A stretch of 64,000 nt of DNA, taken from the NCBI GenBank assembly GCA_900466945.1, contig UBNV01000005.1:163584-227583 (forward strand), in the 5' to 3' direction. The stretch is from Hyphomicrobiales bacterium. GTDB lineage: Bacteria; Pseudomonadota; Alphaproteobacteria; Rhizobiales; Rhizobiaceae. Below are positions 27,173-37,355 of this stretch, piece after piece. How positions within the stretch are numbered: position 1 is the stretch's first letter; every line of letters begins with the position of its first letter. A program made the position numbers and the translations under genes. The notes under the pieces were generated by a model. That model saw only the letters and a list, made by a program, of their open reading frames with translations, was not told the DNA's origin and did not search any database.

Positions 27173-27707
27173 ATGTCAGTCTTCAACAAGCGCTCGAAGA
27201 GCGATCCCCGGATTCTAAAAGCCGGACCGAGCTCCTTGTCGCCGTCTGACCGGCTCGCGCGCAATCTCGGCTGGTTTAGCATCGGGCTCGGTGTGGTGGA
27301 GCTGTTCGCGGCACGTCGATTGACCGGCGCGCTCGGCAAAGGTCAGGAAACGCCGGTTCGCCTCTGCGGCCTGCGTGAAATCGGTTCCGGCATCATGACG
27401 TAGTCTGTCGATAAGGAGCTTGGCCTTGCAAGTCGCATTGCCGGAGATGGGCTCGATATCGTGACTGGGGTCGGCTCTACATGACGAAATCCCCAAGCGG
27501 GAGAATGTGGCATTCGCGTTGATCATGGTCGCCGGCGTAACGCTCCTTGATATTGTTGCCACCGCCGCAAAGGTAGAAAAGCTCTTGCACCAGCGAGGTC
27601 TGGTCCGCGACTACAGGGATCGCTCAGGTCTACCTCGAGGCATATCGGCATCGCGCGGGCTGGCGAAGCTGTCCTCCCATGGCCTTGCAACCCTGCCCGA
27701 AAATTGA
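27173..27707 (+). pseudogene. Broken cyclase/dehydrase-associated membrane protein
   Basis: The first part (MSVFNKRSKSDPRILKAGPS, then LARNLGWFSIGLGVVELFAA and LREIGSGIMT) is stopped by TAG at about 27401. Reading on in frame gives SVDKELGLASRIAGDGLDIV, so a Leu codon probably became TAG. After TGA the rest appears in another frame (IMVAGVTLLDIVATAAKVE, then RDYRDRSGLPRGISASRGL). Intact homologues in rhizobia often follow an ADH gene, as here. Both neighbours are decayed, pointing to loss of an old operon. Confidence 0.72.
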
Positions 27708-27755
27708 AGTGGAATGCAAATATGTCGCAGCAACAGATGCCAGCGACTGCATGTT

Positions 27756-30545
27756 TCACTCCCCTTGTAGGGGGAGGCCGTCCCCTGCAATGCAGGCTTT
27801 GACCCGGCGGGCAAGGACGTCCATGTCGAATGGCTTGGTCAGAATGCCCATGCCCGGTTGCAGATGACCTTGGTTGAGGACCGCGTTTTCGGCATAGCCC
27901 GTGATAAACAACACGGGCAAGGCGGGACGCCGTTCGCGCGCGGTGTCCGCAAGCTGGCGGCCATTCATGCCATGAGGCAGTCCGACATCAGTCAGCAAGA
28001 GGTCGATCTTATCTTCCGCTTCCAGCACTTTCAAGGCAGAACGTGCGTCTCCGGCTTCGATGACGGCATAGCCAAGGTCTTCGAGTTGTTCCGCAGCCAC
28101 CATGCGGATCAAGGGCTCGTCATCAACCAGAAGAACCACATGGCGTGCTTCGGCCTCTGGAAGGCTTTCAGCCGCTGCTCCAGTTTCCGCCTCCACCGTG
28201 CCGACATGTCTTGGAATATATATGGACACGACTGTGCCTTCTCCGAGTTTAGAGCTGATTTTAACGGTGCCACCTGACTGTCCCGCAAAGCCCCAAACCA
28301 TGGACAAACCGAGCCCAGTCCCCTCTCCAATAGGCTTGGTCGTAAAGAACGGGTCAAAGGCTCGGGAGATGACACTGTCCTCCATTCCCGTTCCCTGGTC
28401 TGCGACCGACACACAAACATATTCGCCTTCCGCCAAGCCCAGTCGTGACGCCATGGATGCAGCGACGCTGCGGTTGCTGATCTCGATCGTCAGAATGCCG
28501 CCATTGGGCATGGCGTCACGACCATTGATACAAAGATTGAGAAGCGCATTTTCGAGTTGACCCTCATCGACCAGGGCCGGCCAGGCTTGCGCGGCGGGAA
28601 CCACTTCGACAGAGATCGAAGGTCCGACGCTTCTGCCGATCAACTCTTCCATAGAGGTGACAAGCCTGTGCACATCGCAAGGTCTGGGTGCCAGCGTCTG
28701 CCGTCTGGAGAAAGCCAGCATTCGCTGAGTCAGGGACGCGCCTCGCTTTGCAGCCCCAACTGCAGCCGCCAAATAACGATCAATCTCATTCACCCGGCCC
28801 TGAGACAGGCGAGATTTCATCATTTCAAGACTGCCAAGCATCCCCGCAAGAAGATTGTTGAAGTCATGGGCAAGACCGCCTGTCAGCTGCCCGACGGCCT
28901 CCATCTTTTGGGCCTGGCGCAGCGATTCTTCTGCGGCCATGAGTTCACCGGTGCGCTCAGCGACAGCCGCTTCGAGCCGCTCATTGGCTCCGCGCAACTC
29001 TTCCTGACTGGCGCGCAGATCTGCTTCCGCACTCACGCGCTCTATATGGGCCCATGATCTATCGGTAACCTCAAGGACGAGGGCGACCTCGTGATCTGTC
29101 CATTGATGCCGCGCGCAATGATGAACCGCCATCAAGGCCGTCAGCCTTCCGTCTTTCAAAAGAGGCACGCACACCGTGGCGGAAATTCCGATCTGCTGGA
29201 ACGTTGCAGCTTCCTCGGGATCCATCTCCGCCAGGTTATCATTGACCACCAGCGGGCGGCCGGCCGAAAGCTCTCTCACGGCGAGCTTGCCGAATTCCTT
29301 GAGACTATAGCGACCGGTGATATGTTGGGCGCCTTCAGCTGCCCAGTCTCCTCTGATGGTAAATCCGTCCTCGTCTTCATCCATATCGGCATAGGCGCAA
29401 CTGGACGCCCTTAGATACCTTCCAAGCATGCCGGTGGTCGTCTCAAGGATAGCATCTGCATCCCTGTGGGGTGAGGTCGCTTTCCCAAGCGCGTCGAGAA
29501 AGTCCAGTCTTTCAATGTAGCGAAGCCTGTCGGCTTCGGACTTTGCCCGCTCGGCTGCAGACCAGGTGCGTTCTGCCACCTCCCCGGCAAGTGCGATTTC
29601 GCTTGCCGTCCATGTTCGGGCGACGGGATGGTGCAGAAACAGCATGGCGGAGAAGCGATTATTCTTGACCAGCGGCACCGAGAGTGTCGTTCGGGAGCCG
29701 ATGGCGTGATAGGCCGCCGCGGAATTACCAATGCGAGGGTCCTGATCGACATCATCGACATTGACAGTCCGGCCTCTCTTCAGCTCTTCGATAACGGCGG
29801 GCCCAAAATCATCCATGCGAAAACGACCGGAAACGCTCGCCATTCGAGCATCTGTCCAATCCCGCTCGATGGTAATGTGTTCTTGCTCTTGGTCTACCGC
29901 GGCATAGCCGACACGCGCCACATCAAGCGCCTTGCCAAGCATTTCGGCAGCCGTGGCCATGACCTCCTGCGGATCGCCGACGTTTTTCAGTGCTTCCTCA
30001 AGCGCGAGATGAAAGGCCTGCCTCTGTTGTAGCAGGACCCTCTCCGTTGTTTCTGTCGCCGCGCAGAACATGCCTCGAACTGCGCCGTCGTCGCTTCGGA
30101 GCGGTGAATAGGAAAATGTGAACCAACTGCGTTCGTCATATCCGGAACGGTTCATGATCAAAGGCAGATCTTCACAGTAGGTGGGCACACCCTCCATGGC
30201 GCTTTGGACAAGGGGGGATATGTCTGGCCAGATCTCTGCCCAAATGTCTGCGAACCTTCGGCCGAATGCAGAAGGATGCTTTCTTCCTAAAATTCCAGAG
30301 TAAGCATCGTTATACAGAAATGTCAGCTCCTCCCCCCACGCAATGAACATCGGGAAGCGGCTTTCAAACATCAGGTTGGCTGCAGATCTAAGGGCCGGAT
30401 CCCACGTCGATGGGGCACCGATCGGCAGGGCCCTGAAGTCTATCGAGTTCACGATCTGTTCGACAGAAACTGCCTGTCCGGCAAGGTCTGAGGCATGGTG
30501 GTCCAGAATACCGCGCCCTGATGCCTTGCCCCATCTGTCACCCAT
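27756..30545 (-). CDS. PAS-GAF-GAF hybrid histidine kinase
   Basis: The soluble protein of about 929 residues has a PAS-like domain (about 40-150), two GAF domains (about 165-310 and 330-480), a HisKA region with phospho-His in [19 protein letters not shown] (about 560), HATPase_c (about 655-780, [30 protein letters not shown]) and a receiver domain (about 810-925, [16 protein letters not shown]). It lacks membrane segments, so the signal is cytoplasmic. ATG 30545 is chosen because an EcfG-type promoter sits 33 bases upstream; the long frame to 30677 would start inside or above it. The second domain pair may bind small ligands or haem. Confidence 0.9.
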   Translation of the reverse strand: MGDRWGKASGRGILDHHASDLAGQAVSVEQIVNSIDFRALPIGAPSTWDPALRSAANLMFESRFPMFIAWGEELTFLYNDAYSGILGRKHPSAFGRRFADIWAEIWPDISPLVQSAMEGVPTYCEDLPLIMNRSGYDERSWFTFSYSPLRSDDGAVRGMFCAATETTERVLLQQRQAFHLALEEALKNVGDPQEVMATAAEMLGKALDVARVGYAAVDQEQEHITIERDWTDARMASVSGRFRMDDFGPAVIEELKRGRTVNVDDVDQDPRIGNSAAAYHAIGSRTTLSVPLVKNNRFSAMLFLHHPVARTWTASEIALAGEVAERTWSAAERAKSEADRLRYIERLDFLDALGKATSPHRDADAILETTTGMLGRYLRASSCAYADMDEDEDGFTIRGDWAAEGAQHITGRYSLKEFGKLAVRELSAGRPLVVNDNLAEMDPEEAATFQQIGISATVCVPLLKDGRLTALMAVHHCARHQWTDHEVALVLEVTDRSWAHIERVSAEADLRASQEELRGANERLEAAVAERTGELMAAEESLRQAQKMEAVGQLTGGLAHDFNNLLAGMLGSLEMMKSRLSQGRVNEIDRYLAAAVGAAKRGASLTQRMLAFSRRQTLAPRPCDVHRLVTSMEELIGRSVGPSISVEVVPAAQAWPALVDEGQLENALLNLCINGRDAMPNGGILTIEISNRSVAASMASRLGLAEGEYVCVSVADQGTGMEDSVISRAFDPFFTTKPIGEGTGLGLSMVWGFAGQSGGTVKISSKLGEGTVVSIYIPRHVGTVEAETGAAAESLPEAEARHVVLLVDDEPLIRMVAAEQLEDLGYAVIEAGDARSALKVLEAEDKIDLLLTDVGLPHGMNGRQLADTARERRPALPVLFITGYAENAVLNQGHLQPGMGILTKPFDMDVLARRVKACIAGDGLPLQGE

Positions 30546-30577
30546 GAATGCCTCTTGACCTTTTAACGCGCAGCCAA

Positions 30578-30602
30578 AACACGCTCGGTGAAACAAAGTT
30601 CC
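30578..30602 (-). promoter_or_regulatory. EcfG-type promoter GGAAC-N17-GTT
   Basis: GGAAC (30602-30598) and GTT (30580-30578) flank 17 bases, directly before the hybrid kinase start at 30545. Confidence 0.62.
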
Positions 30603-30731
30603 ACGGCTTTGACAGGTTTTTTCGCGTGTGGCTTGAGCTTCATCCGTAACGAGAATGCTGATGAAGGCGGTCGGCAAGCCTGCCGCCTTCGTGCGTTTCA
30701 GTGGTGCCTGCGAGCAGCTTCTGCCGCAGCT

Positions 30732-30934
30732 TCACCGTGACTGAGCGCGCGGGAAAAAGGCACGAGCTGCCCAGACCGCCGAAATGCCAACCAGAGTGTA
30801 GACAAGCTACGACATCACCGCCTGCTGCCCGCCAAAAAAGGCAGCAACGAGATCGAAGTCTGCAACACCGACCAAGAGCTAGTTAGCTCTTCGACGATTA
30901 TCATAGCCAGTGTAATCAGGTTTATCGCGCGCAT
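30732..30934 (-). pseudogene. Broken DUF378 membrane protein
   Basis: MRAINLITLAMIIV is the usual start of DUF378 proteins, with AGAGGAG just upstream. The frame then shifts; the continuation LLVGVADFDLVAAFFGGQQA is in another frame, meets a TAG, and resumes as LVYTLVGISAVWAARAFFPR before its natural stop. One frameshift and one nonsense codon inactivate a gene of about 65 codons. Intact members are two-span membrane proteins of unknown function. Confidence 0.72.
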
Positions 30935-31018
30935 AGTTTTCTCCTCTTGGCACAGCTTCGTCACCGCGGGAGCCCTATGGGGTTCCTCCCAAGGGGACAG
31001 CCGAAATGAAATTCTCGA

Positions 31019-31575
31019 CTAGAGGCCTTCTGCGACTTGGGCTTCCGGTGTCATGGGTCTGCTGAGATAGCTTGAGCCTTTCACTGCAAATCGCCATCTC
31101 CTGACAAGCCTGCGTAATCCCGATCCGTGGCCCGGCCACGACGGCACAGGGAGCTCTGCTCATATGCAGCGAAAAGGGGGGCCTGATCACCGAAGTCGCA
31201 TTCAACGCGATGGTAATACCAAGCGCCTGACAGAGGCTACCCGGTCCCCGGCAAAATGAGAGCGGATCCGAACGGTTGCGCCGCAGAGCCATGAGTTAGA
31301 GGTCATGTGTCGGATGCAGTGCGCGAATGAGCACTGCGTTACCGGGTTGGCACACGTTGTTAAAGCATCAATGAAGACCATGCGATCGGTAGAAATAAAC
31401 CATTCCAGGCGGGCCGAACTTGGCGGCATTACGCGGTGTGAGGCCCCGGATGCTGTGGGAGGCCTTATCATCGTTGCCATAGGCCTCCGTCTCGACGATC
31501 TTGCCACCACAGCCATTGACGAAAAGATCCGCGTTTAGAAGTCTCGGCGCGACGAAAAAAATCCTCCGCTAGCAT
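31019..31575 (-). pseudogene. Decayed 3-methyladenine DNA glycosylase (AAG family)
   Basis: The minus strand gives [10 protein letters not shown], then, after a frame change or deletion, [35 protein letters not shown], a second stop, MALRRN and FCRGPGSLCQALGITIALN. A last frame change yields WRFAVKGSSYLSRP before the natural stop at 31019. These are AAG (MPG) base-excision repair motifs, including the active-site ETEAY. At least four lesions show long inactivity. Confidence 0.83.
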
Positions 31576-32064
31576 GATTTGCTCGACAATCAGAATCTTC
31601 ACGCCCGTTCTGGTCTTCTATGAGAAAGACCGAGCAGCAATCCTGCAAGAGCGCCCGACGCGACTGATAAGGCAGAGTGGGAAAGAAGCTTTCTCGGCTG
31701 GCTCTCTGGGCACTCGTCGTCAACTTTGTAGGCCTTGGCGCTTTTCTTTAGGTACAGTCCTTTCGAGCGGCTCCGACTCCTGCGATCGAGGGCCGCGAAG
31801 AACCGAACGAACAACCTGCAGGACCGGCCGACCCGTCTGCACTGTCCGGGAATCAAAGCGATCCGTAACAGGCCCAAACAACGACCTTGGGCCAAGACCG
31901 CAGGCGTCAACCGTCTACTTCCCCTGCCGGTTGAGAGAGAAACGAGTTTTTCACCGGTACAGAAAACTGCGGTCGAAAGGCCGCAGTGCGATCTTTCGCC
32001 GATGCAGTTTTCAAGAAGTTAAGGGGTTAGGCATACAAGATCTCTCTGAAAGAGAGACGTCAAA
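31576..32064. other. No supported gene
   Basis: About 490 bases between the AAG pseudogene and a GGDEF-EAL gene. A minus-strand frame ends in a hydrophobic stretch (SHSALSVASGALAGLLLGL) but has no credible start. Probably promoter plus decayed sequence. Confidence 0.4.
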
Positions 32065-34248
32065 ATGCCTGCTTTTCCACGCCGAAAACACATTGCAGTC
32101 TGGGTGCTACCCTTTCTGATTTCCTCCCTGACCATGACCATGCTCGTGGGCGCCTTGTTTCTCGCTGCCGTGAAGGCCGACGAGGCGGCAGCACGCAGAC
32201 AGGAAGGACTTCTTCAATTCATCGTCGCCAATCTCGAAAGCTCCCTAGCCCATGAGCAGGAGAGCGCGACCGTCTGGGACGACGCGGTGAAGTTTGCAAG
32301 ACTGAAAGACACAGACTGGCTCGCAGCCAATCTCGGCGAGTGGATGCATACTTACTTCGAGCACGATGCCGCATTGGTGCTCAAGAACGACGGACAAGTC
32401 ATTTACGACTTCATTGCTGATCCTTCCGCAGGACCGGACGCAACCGACATTCTCAAAGTGGCTTTGCCTTTGACGCAGACGTTGAAGAGGCGGCTCGAGG
32501 CAGGACAGCGGAGTGACAGTGCCCGAATCTTGTCCATCGGCGAGAGCGACCTCAGCACTATCGCCGGCCGTGCAGCGATCGTGAGCGTCAAACCCATTGT
32601 TTCCGACAGTGGAGAGATCATTCAAAATCCCGGTGACGAGTATCTCCACGTGGCCGTGCGTTACCTTGATGGCAAGCTGCCCGGGCGCATTGCTGAGGAT
32701 TACCGCTTTGCCGATCTTGGCTTCTCGCGGAGCACCGGAGGCGACACCCGTCATTCTTCTGTCGCGCTGACATCGAACTCAGGCGAGACGATCGGCTATT
32801 TTCGCTGGCTGCCATTCTCGCCTGGCTCAAGTGTCCTTTCCGATGTCTATCCCATTATCATCCTCGTTGGACTTCTCACATTCTGTCTGATGAGCCTTCT
32901 CTTCCATACTTTATGGCGCCGTTCTTTGAACCTGAAGGCAAGCCAGGAGGAGCTCGAACACCTCGCCCTTCACGATCCGCTGACAGGGCTGGCCAATCGC
33001 GCCAATTTCAGCCTGACGCTCGAGCAGCGGCTCTTATCGCTTCCACAGAGTCAGTCTCTTGCTGTTCTCTTTATCGACCTCGATCACTTCAAGGCAGTGA
33101 ACGACAGTTATGGCCATCCGGTTGGTGATGCCCTGATCAAGGAGGTTGCTTCCCGACTATCTCTTGTCGCGCCGTCCGCTTTCGCCTCGCGATTGGGTGG
33201 CGACGAATTCACGATGCTCGTCGAAATGACTGAGGGCGAGGACGTCGAGCAGTTGGCGCGAGACATCATCGCGAGCTTGCGCAACCCTTTTCCGATTGAC
33301 ACCCATCATATTGTGATCGGCGCAAGTGTGGGCATCTGCATTTCAACACCCGAGGTCGCGGCAGATGATCTGATACGACATGCTGATATCGCGCTTTATC
33401 ATGCTAAGGCGGCCGGTAGGAACACCTATGCGGTCTTTGGAGCCCATATGGAAAAGCTCTTGCGCCGTCGTCGGGAGATCGAAACTGATCTCGCCTTCGC
33501 GCTCGAGGATGGGACCCAGTTGGAGGTCCACTATCAGCCCGTCTATTCGGCAGGAGATGGAGAGATTTCGTCCCTCGAGGCACTGTGTCGCTGGCACCAT
33601 CCCCGCTACGGTGCGCTCTCACCCGATGACTTTATTCCGATTGCAGAAGAATCAGGCCTCATTCAGAAGCTCGGCTATTTTGTTTTAGAAGATGCCTGCA
33701 ATCTTCTGTCAGAAATGGAAGCTCTGGATTTGACGATCGCGGTCAACGCTTCGGCAATCGAGCTGATGAGCCCCGGCTATGCCTTGAGGGTCTTGAACAC
33801 ATTGGCCCGCTACGGCGTCGGTCCGACGCGTTTCGAGATCGAGATTACCGAGCGCATTGCCGCTGATGGTGACAGTCGCATAGCGGATGCCATCCGTTTG
33901 TTGAGGAGCGCCGGTGTCCGATTTGCGGTCGACGACTTTGGCAGGGGCAATTCCTCATTCGGACAGCTGTTGAACCTGGAGGTTGATCGAATCAAGATCG
34001 ACAAGATGTTCGTCGATGGCATTCAAGATGGCGGGGGCATGCCGCTCATAGAAGCAATTGTGCAAATGGCGCGTCACAAGGGCCTCAAGACAACCGCCGA
34101 AGGTATCGAGACGAAGGAGCAGCGCGAGGTGTTAACCATGCTTGGCTGCGATAGTCTCCAGGGTTTTGAGCTCTCCCGCCCGCTGAACCGAAGCCAGGTT
34201 GTGAAACTTGTCACCGGTACCGAGTCTCAGCGGTCACGGGCTGTTTAA
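32065..34248 (+). CDS. Membrane CHASE4-type GGDEF-EAL protein
   Basis: The 727-residue protein has transmembrane helices at about 11-34 and 265-287 around a periplasmic CHASE4-like sensor (ATVWDDAVKFARLKDTDWLA is the typical WDD motif). The cytoplasmic part has GGDEF (about 300-455, intact RLGGDEFTML) and EAL (about 475-715, SLEALCRW, DDFGRGNSSF, IKIDKMFVDG). Both c-di-GMP synthesis and breakdown are plausible. The EAL loop motif reads DDFGRGNSS where DDFGTGYSS is usual, which may affect activity. It appears monocistronic. Confidence 0.9.
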   Translation: MPAFPRRKHIAVWVLPFLISSLTMTMLVGALFLAAVKADEAAARRQEGLLQFIVANLESSLAHEQESATVWDDAVKFARLKDTDWLAANLGEWMHTYFEHDAALVLKNDGQVIYDFIADPSAGPDATDILKVALPLTQTLKRRLEAGQRSDSARILSIGESDLSTIAGRAAIVSVKPIVSDSGEIIQNPGDEYLHVAVRYLDGKLPGRIAEDYRFADLGFSRSTGGDTRHSSVALTSNSGETIGYFRWLPFSPGSSVLSDVYPIIILVGLLTFCLMSLLFHTLWRRSLNLKASQEELEHLALHDPLTGLANRANFSLTLEQRLLSLPQSQSLAVLFIDLDHFKAVNDSYGHPVGDALIKEVASRLSLVAPSAFASRLGGDEFTMLVEMTEGEDVEQLARDIIASLRNPFPIDTHHIVIGASVGICISTPEVAADDLIRHADIALYHAKAAGRNTYAVFGAHMEKLLRRRREIETDLAFALEDGTQLEVHYQPVYSAGDGEISSLEALCRWHHPRYGALSPDDFIPIAEESGLIQKLGYFVLEDACNLLSEMEALDLTIAVNASAIELMSPGYALRVLNTLARYGVGPTRFEIEITERIAADGDSRIADAIRLLRSAGVRFAVDDFGRGNSSFGQLLNLEVDRIKIDKMFVDGIQDGGGMPLIEAIVQMARHKGLKTTAEGIETKEQREVLTMLGCDSLQGFELSRPLNRSQVVKLVTGTESQRSRAV

Positions 34249-34583
34249 CCGTCAAGCGGATGCAGCGCCGTTTTTATCCATCGATGGCGCGGGTTAGCTT
34301 TCAGGCGCTACCCTGGCCTTGTCCATTCGAAGCAACCGATGGCCATGAATTGGCCGCTCACCATCCATGCGCCGTTCAAATGGAGCGGCGCAAGGATGCT
34401 ATCCGCCGGCACACCGATCATCCAGATCGTCCAGAAGGATCTGACGAGATGATCGTCCTTCCACTGCCGAAATCGCGCCAACGGCCTCCTGCCCAGTGAT
34501 TGACCGCCCGAATACGACCATGGCCTGACTTTCATCGGAAGGCGGCAAAGCTGCAAGAGGACCGGCCAGGCAAACGGCCAAGA
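34249..34583. other. No supported gene
   Basis: Open frames on both strands, none with a recognised motif. A minus-strand stretch (LILAVCLAGPLAALPPSDES) looks like a signal peptide and may belong to a decayed exported protein next to the DUF2243 remnant. Confidence 0.4.
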
Positions 34584-34880
34584 TCAGATCAATTGGCGCA
34601 GTGTCGCGGCATTGGCACCGAGAGATTTGCTGAGACGGACACATAGGCCAATGGCGAGTGGCACGATACCGAAATTGCAAAGCCAGAACAAATCCCAGAT
34701 CAGCGGATACTCCACGTCCATGCGGATGCGATGCAAGCCGAGAATCCAGTGCGGAAAGATGGCATCCACTAGATGCCAGACACCAAAGCCTAAGGCATTG
34801 ATGATCCCCCGAGAGAGGTGGTTTAGCCCGCGGACGTCCCAGCACCATCGGTTCGCCCAATCGCTCCGGCGAGGAGAGAC
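34584..34880 (-). pseudogene. DUF2243 membrane protein fragment
   Basis: The translation LGFGVWHLVDAIFPHWILGL followed by HRIRMDVEYPLIWDLFWLCN is the conserved C-terminal half of DUF2243 proteins. The N-terminal half, with the other membrane helices and the family start, is missing; the frame upstream is arginine-rich and unrelated. It is an N-terminally truncated remnant. DUF2243 genes often neighbour cytochrome oxidase assembly genes in rhizobial stress islands. Confidence 0.65.
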
Positions 34881-34966
34881 ATGCCGTGACCCAGTCCTGA
34901 GGCGTTCAGGGAGGGTCTTAAGGTCTCGCGGTCGTGTCATCACGGGCGCGAGACAATCGATCGAGC

Positions 34967-35521
34967 TCAGCGCTTGAACCGCTCGAGCATCTTTCTCAAT
35001 TGCAGGTTCTGCAGTCTGACTTTGTCTGCCAGCTCTAGGCGAAGCTGCCTGATCTCTTCATCAGCACGCATGATTTCATCAGACGCTGACCTTGGAGCCG
35101 GCAAGGTCGTCGAAACAAGTGTGACAGACTCGACGCCTATTGAACGCGTCCTGCGCTCCACGAGTGGCTCTGCGATCACCACGGCGCGTTCGGGCCCAAC
35201 ACCTTCACGCGGCGTTTTCGTGGAGCCCATCGGCTCGGAAACCGGCTCACCCTTTAAAGTATTGGCACCACTTTTTTTGCGAGCCCGCTTCTTCTTCGCA
35301 TCGCCTTGCGCTGGCTCAACGATCGCCTGAGCGCTTGGATCGACGGGTTCTTGCGTTTCCGTTGCCGGCGGATCGGCGTGTTCAACATCCTTCTCGCCAG
35401 TGGTTTCGGATTGAGCGACTTCAGGCTTGCTGTCCCTATCAGCCTTCCCGTCATCTCTCTCGAGGCGTTGTGGCCGCACGAGACGTGTCAGAAACTTCCA
35501 AGGAGACGCCAATGGTTTCAA
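34967..35521 (-). CDS. SyrB-like regulator (copy 1)
   Basis: The 184-residue protein is charged and mostly disordered (KKKRARKKSGANTLKGEP in the middle), ending in a leucine-rich helix (ADEEIRQLRLELADKVRLQN then LQLRKMLERFKR). This C-terminal pattern is the SyrB-like family of rhizobia; SyrB of S. meliloti is a repressor of syrM. It lies 123 bases downstream of a second member on the same strand, sharing the helix pattern (RKLLAEKLRAENADLRKRL). The N-terminal start MKPLASPWKF is the only good one. Confidence 0.7.
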   Translation of the reverse strand: MKPLASPWKFLTRLVRPQRLERDDGKADRDSKPEVAQSETTGEKDVEHADPPATETQEPVDPSAQAIVEPAQGDAKKKRARKKSGANTLKGEPVSEPMGSTKTPREGVGPERAVVIAEPLVERRTRSIGVESVTLVSTTLPAPRSASDEIMRADEEIRQLRLELADKVRLQNLQLRKMLERFKR

Positions 35522-35644
35522 CCTCGCATTTGTCGACGACAGATGGAGCGCGCCGAGCCGATCACGGGTTCGGGCGCAACCAGTCCAGTCCTCGTTTCAA
35601 CGGCGCCAGTGGCCGGCGATCGGCAATCGGCCACAAGACCCAAT

Positions 35645-36340
35645 TTAAGCGAGGTGGAGACGCTTTCTCAGGTCGGCATTTTCTGCACGAAGCTTCTCTG
35701 CTAGAAGCTTGCGCAGCTTCTGGTTTTCTTCCTCGAGCTGGAGAAGATCGGCCATTTCATAACTTGCTGCCGCGACCGCCTCGGGCACGGCAACTTCCTG
35801 AACAGCCACAGGAGCAGGCTTTGCAGCGCGCGGAACCCGTTTAACAGCGGGGCGCTTTACGCCCTCAGCCGCTGTGACCGACTTCGCCTTGCGTCCCCGC
35901 TTTGGCTTTTCAGATGTGATCGCACCAGCGTCCGCGGTTCGCATAATTTCAGAAGCCGACGTTTCCGGCACCGTCTTCTTTGCACGCGGCTTGCGCTGCT
36001 TTTTGGCGGTTGCAGGCGGCTCTACAGCCGCTTGTCCTTCGCTGGTGGTCATCGTCTCGTCTTGAGCAGCCATAAACGTCTCCTCTGCCTCTTGTATACT
36101 TGTGGGCTCAACGATCTGAGGTGTCAACAATGGCTCGACCAGGTGAGCCTCAGACCGAAACGATCCATCACCAGATCTGCTCTTCTCCGTTTGAAACACT
36201 GAATGAGGGTTTACCGCTTTGTCTACCTCACGGGCGACAGAGCTGAGATCCACATCTCCCCAGATGGACTTGGGTACGGAGTGAGTTTTTCGTCTGCCGG
36301 ACTTGTATTCGACGGCAAAACTGCGCTGCATTTTTTTCAC
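35645..36340 (-). CDS. SyrB-like regulator (copy 2)
   Basis: The 231-residue protein begins with a basic segment (MKKMQRSFAVEYKSGRRKTH, SVPKSIWGD), continues with an acidic linker and an AT-hook-like Lys/Arg/Pro region (KKQRKPRAKKT, EKPKRGRKAKS), and closes with a leucine helix (LQLEEENQKLRKLLAEKLRA). It matches SyrB-like proteins of Rhizobiaceae. The RGRK and PRAKK motifs suggest minor-groove DNA binding; that is inference. Copy 1 follows on the same strand and probably arose by duplication. Confidence 0.75.
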   Translation of the reverse strand: MKKMQRSFAVEYKSGRRKTHSVPKSIWGDVDLSSVAREVDKAVNPHSVFQTEKSRSGDGSFRSEAHLVEPLLTPQIVEPTSIQEAEETFMAAQDETMTTSEGQAAVEPPATAKKQRKPRAKKTVPETSASEIMRTADAGAITSEKPKRGRKAKSVTAAEGVKRPAVKRVPRAAKPAPVAVQEVAVPEAVAAASYEMADLLQLEEENQKLRKLLAEKLRAENADLRKRLHLA

Positions 36341-36948
36341 GGGTTCTGGTGCCTTGGAATGCCTTGTGATCGTGACGACCTTACCGTCGCCAGCCGCTCA
36401 GCAAATATCGACTAAATGGTCACGCGTCTAGACTGCGACTACGACGCACATTCGCAAGTATTCAACTGAACATTGTAAGGCAACCTGCTGTATCTAGGCG
36501 GACAAGCAGATTCTCCGCCAATTCTAAGTGAGACCATACACCGGCCTTTGTGGCGTGGGGGGGGATGAAGGGAACGGTCGACAGCCTTGCTAAGTGGCCA
36601 GGAGCCTGCCGCCCATACTCAAGGACCGATAGCATCGACATCTGTATCACCCATCAATGGCAAAAGCGCTCCGAGGGGAGTTGTGCTATAGCGCGCAGCA
36701 CCGTGACGCTCATGATGTCAATTGCGCGGACTGGCTTATCCCTAGCCCGATCGATCGGCCGCCGCAAAGCGGACATAAACCCCGTTGAGGACGGAGAGCG
36801 TCTTCTCGTGCCCGACTGATCAGATGTATCTGAACGATGATGCCCAGAAGCCGCTTTTATTCATCGGCAACAGGAGGTGATGCGAACCTTCCGAAGGCGG
36901 GGCGGGGTGGACGGCTCGGCGGTCTACCCCTTGAACGCCGGCAGAACT
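36341..36948. other. No recognisable gene
   Basis: About 600 bases with only short frames. It must contain the promoter of the SyrB-like genes (leftward) and, at its right edge, the toxin-antitoxin promoter. Confidence 0.45.
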
Positions 36949-36964
36949 GACGCTATATTGCGTC
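36949..36964. promoter_or_regulatory. Inverted repeat operator of the RES-Xre operon
   Basis: GACGC-TATATT-GCGTC is a perfect palindrome whose centre looks like a -10 element. It lies 33 bases before the antitoxin start, the usual place for autoregulation by Xre-type antitoxins. Confidence 0.5.
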
Positions 36965-36996
36965 TATGGTGACGGCATCATGGATGGAGATGGCCC

Positions 36997-37347
36997 ATGG
37001 GGCTCGCCCAATATGCAGACGATGGACTGTTTGCACCACGCAAGATTGCCGATGCGTTTCGCACGACCAGCGAAGAAATTGCCCGCACTGCCGGACTTGG
37101 AAAAGACGCTGTCCAACGCAAAGATCGGGTACGCTCCGACAGAACGCAGCGACGGCTGCGCGAGATGATCGAGATCGTCAACAAGGTCGAACCGCGCTTT
37201 GGCTCGGCGCTTATGGCCTATGCCTGGTATCGCTCGGAGCCGCTTTCCGGCTTCTCCGGCCAGACGGCAATGCAACTGGTCCGCAATGGTCGCGCCGAGG
37301 AGGTGCTCGACTATATTGACGCGGTTGATGCCGGCGTCCATGCATAG
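36997..37347 (+). CDS. Xre/MbcA/ParS-type antitoxin
   Basis: The 116-residue protein has an N-terminal DNA-binding part (KIADAFRTTSEEIARTAGL) and the DUF2384 (MbcA/ParS) C-terminal domain (GSALMAYAWYRSEPLSGFSG, then AMQLVRNGRAEEVLDYIDAV). It neutralises the RES toxin encoded 8 bases downstream and probably represses the operon through the palindrome upstream. GGAGA lies seven bases before the ATG. The pair is a complete type II module. Confidence 0.88.
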   Translation: MGLAQYADDGLFAPRKIADAFRTTSEEIARTAGLGKDAVQRKDRVRSDRTQRRLREMIEIVNKVEPRFGSALMAYAWYRSEPLSGFSGQTAMQLVRNGRAEEVLDYIDAVDAGVHA

Positions 37348-37355
37348 CCGAACCT

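Noticed and set aside
27756..30677. 132-base extension of the hybrid kinase start
   Set aside because: The promoter motif at 30578-30602 lies within the extension.
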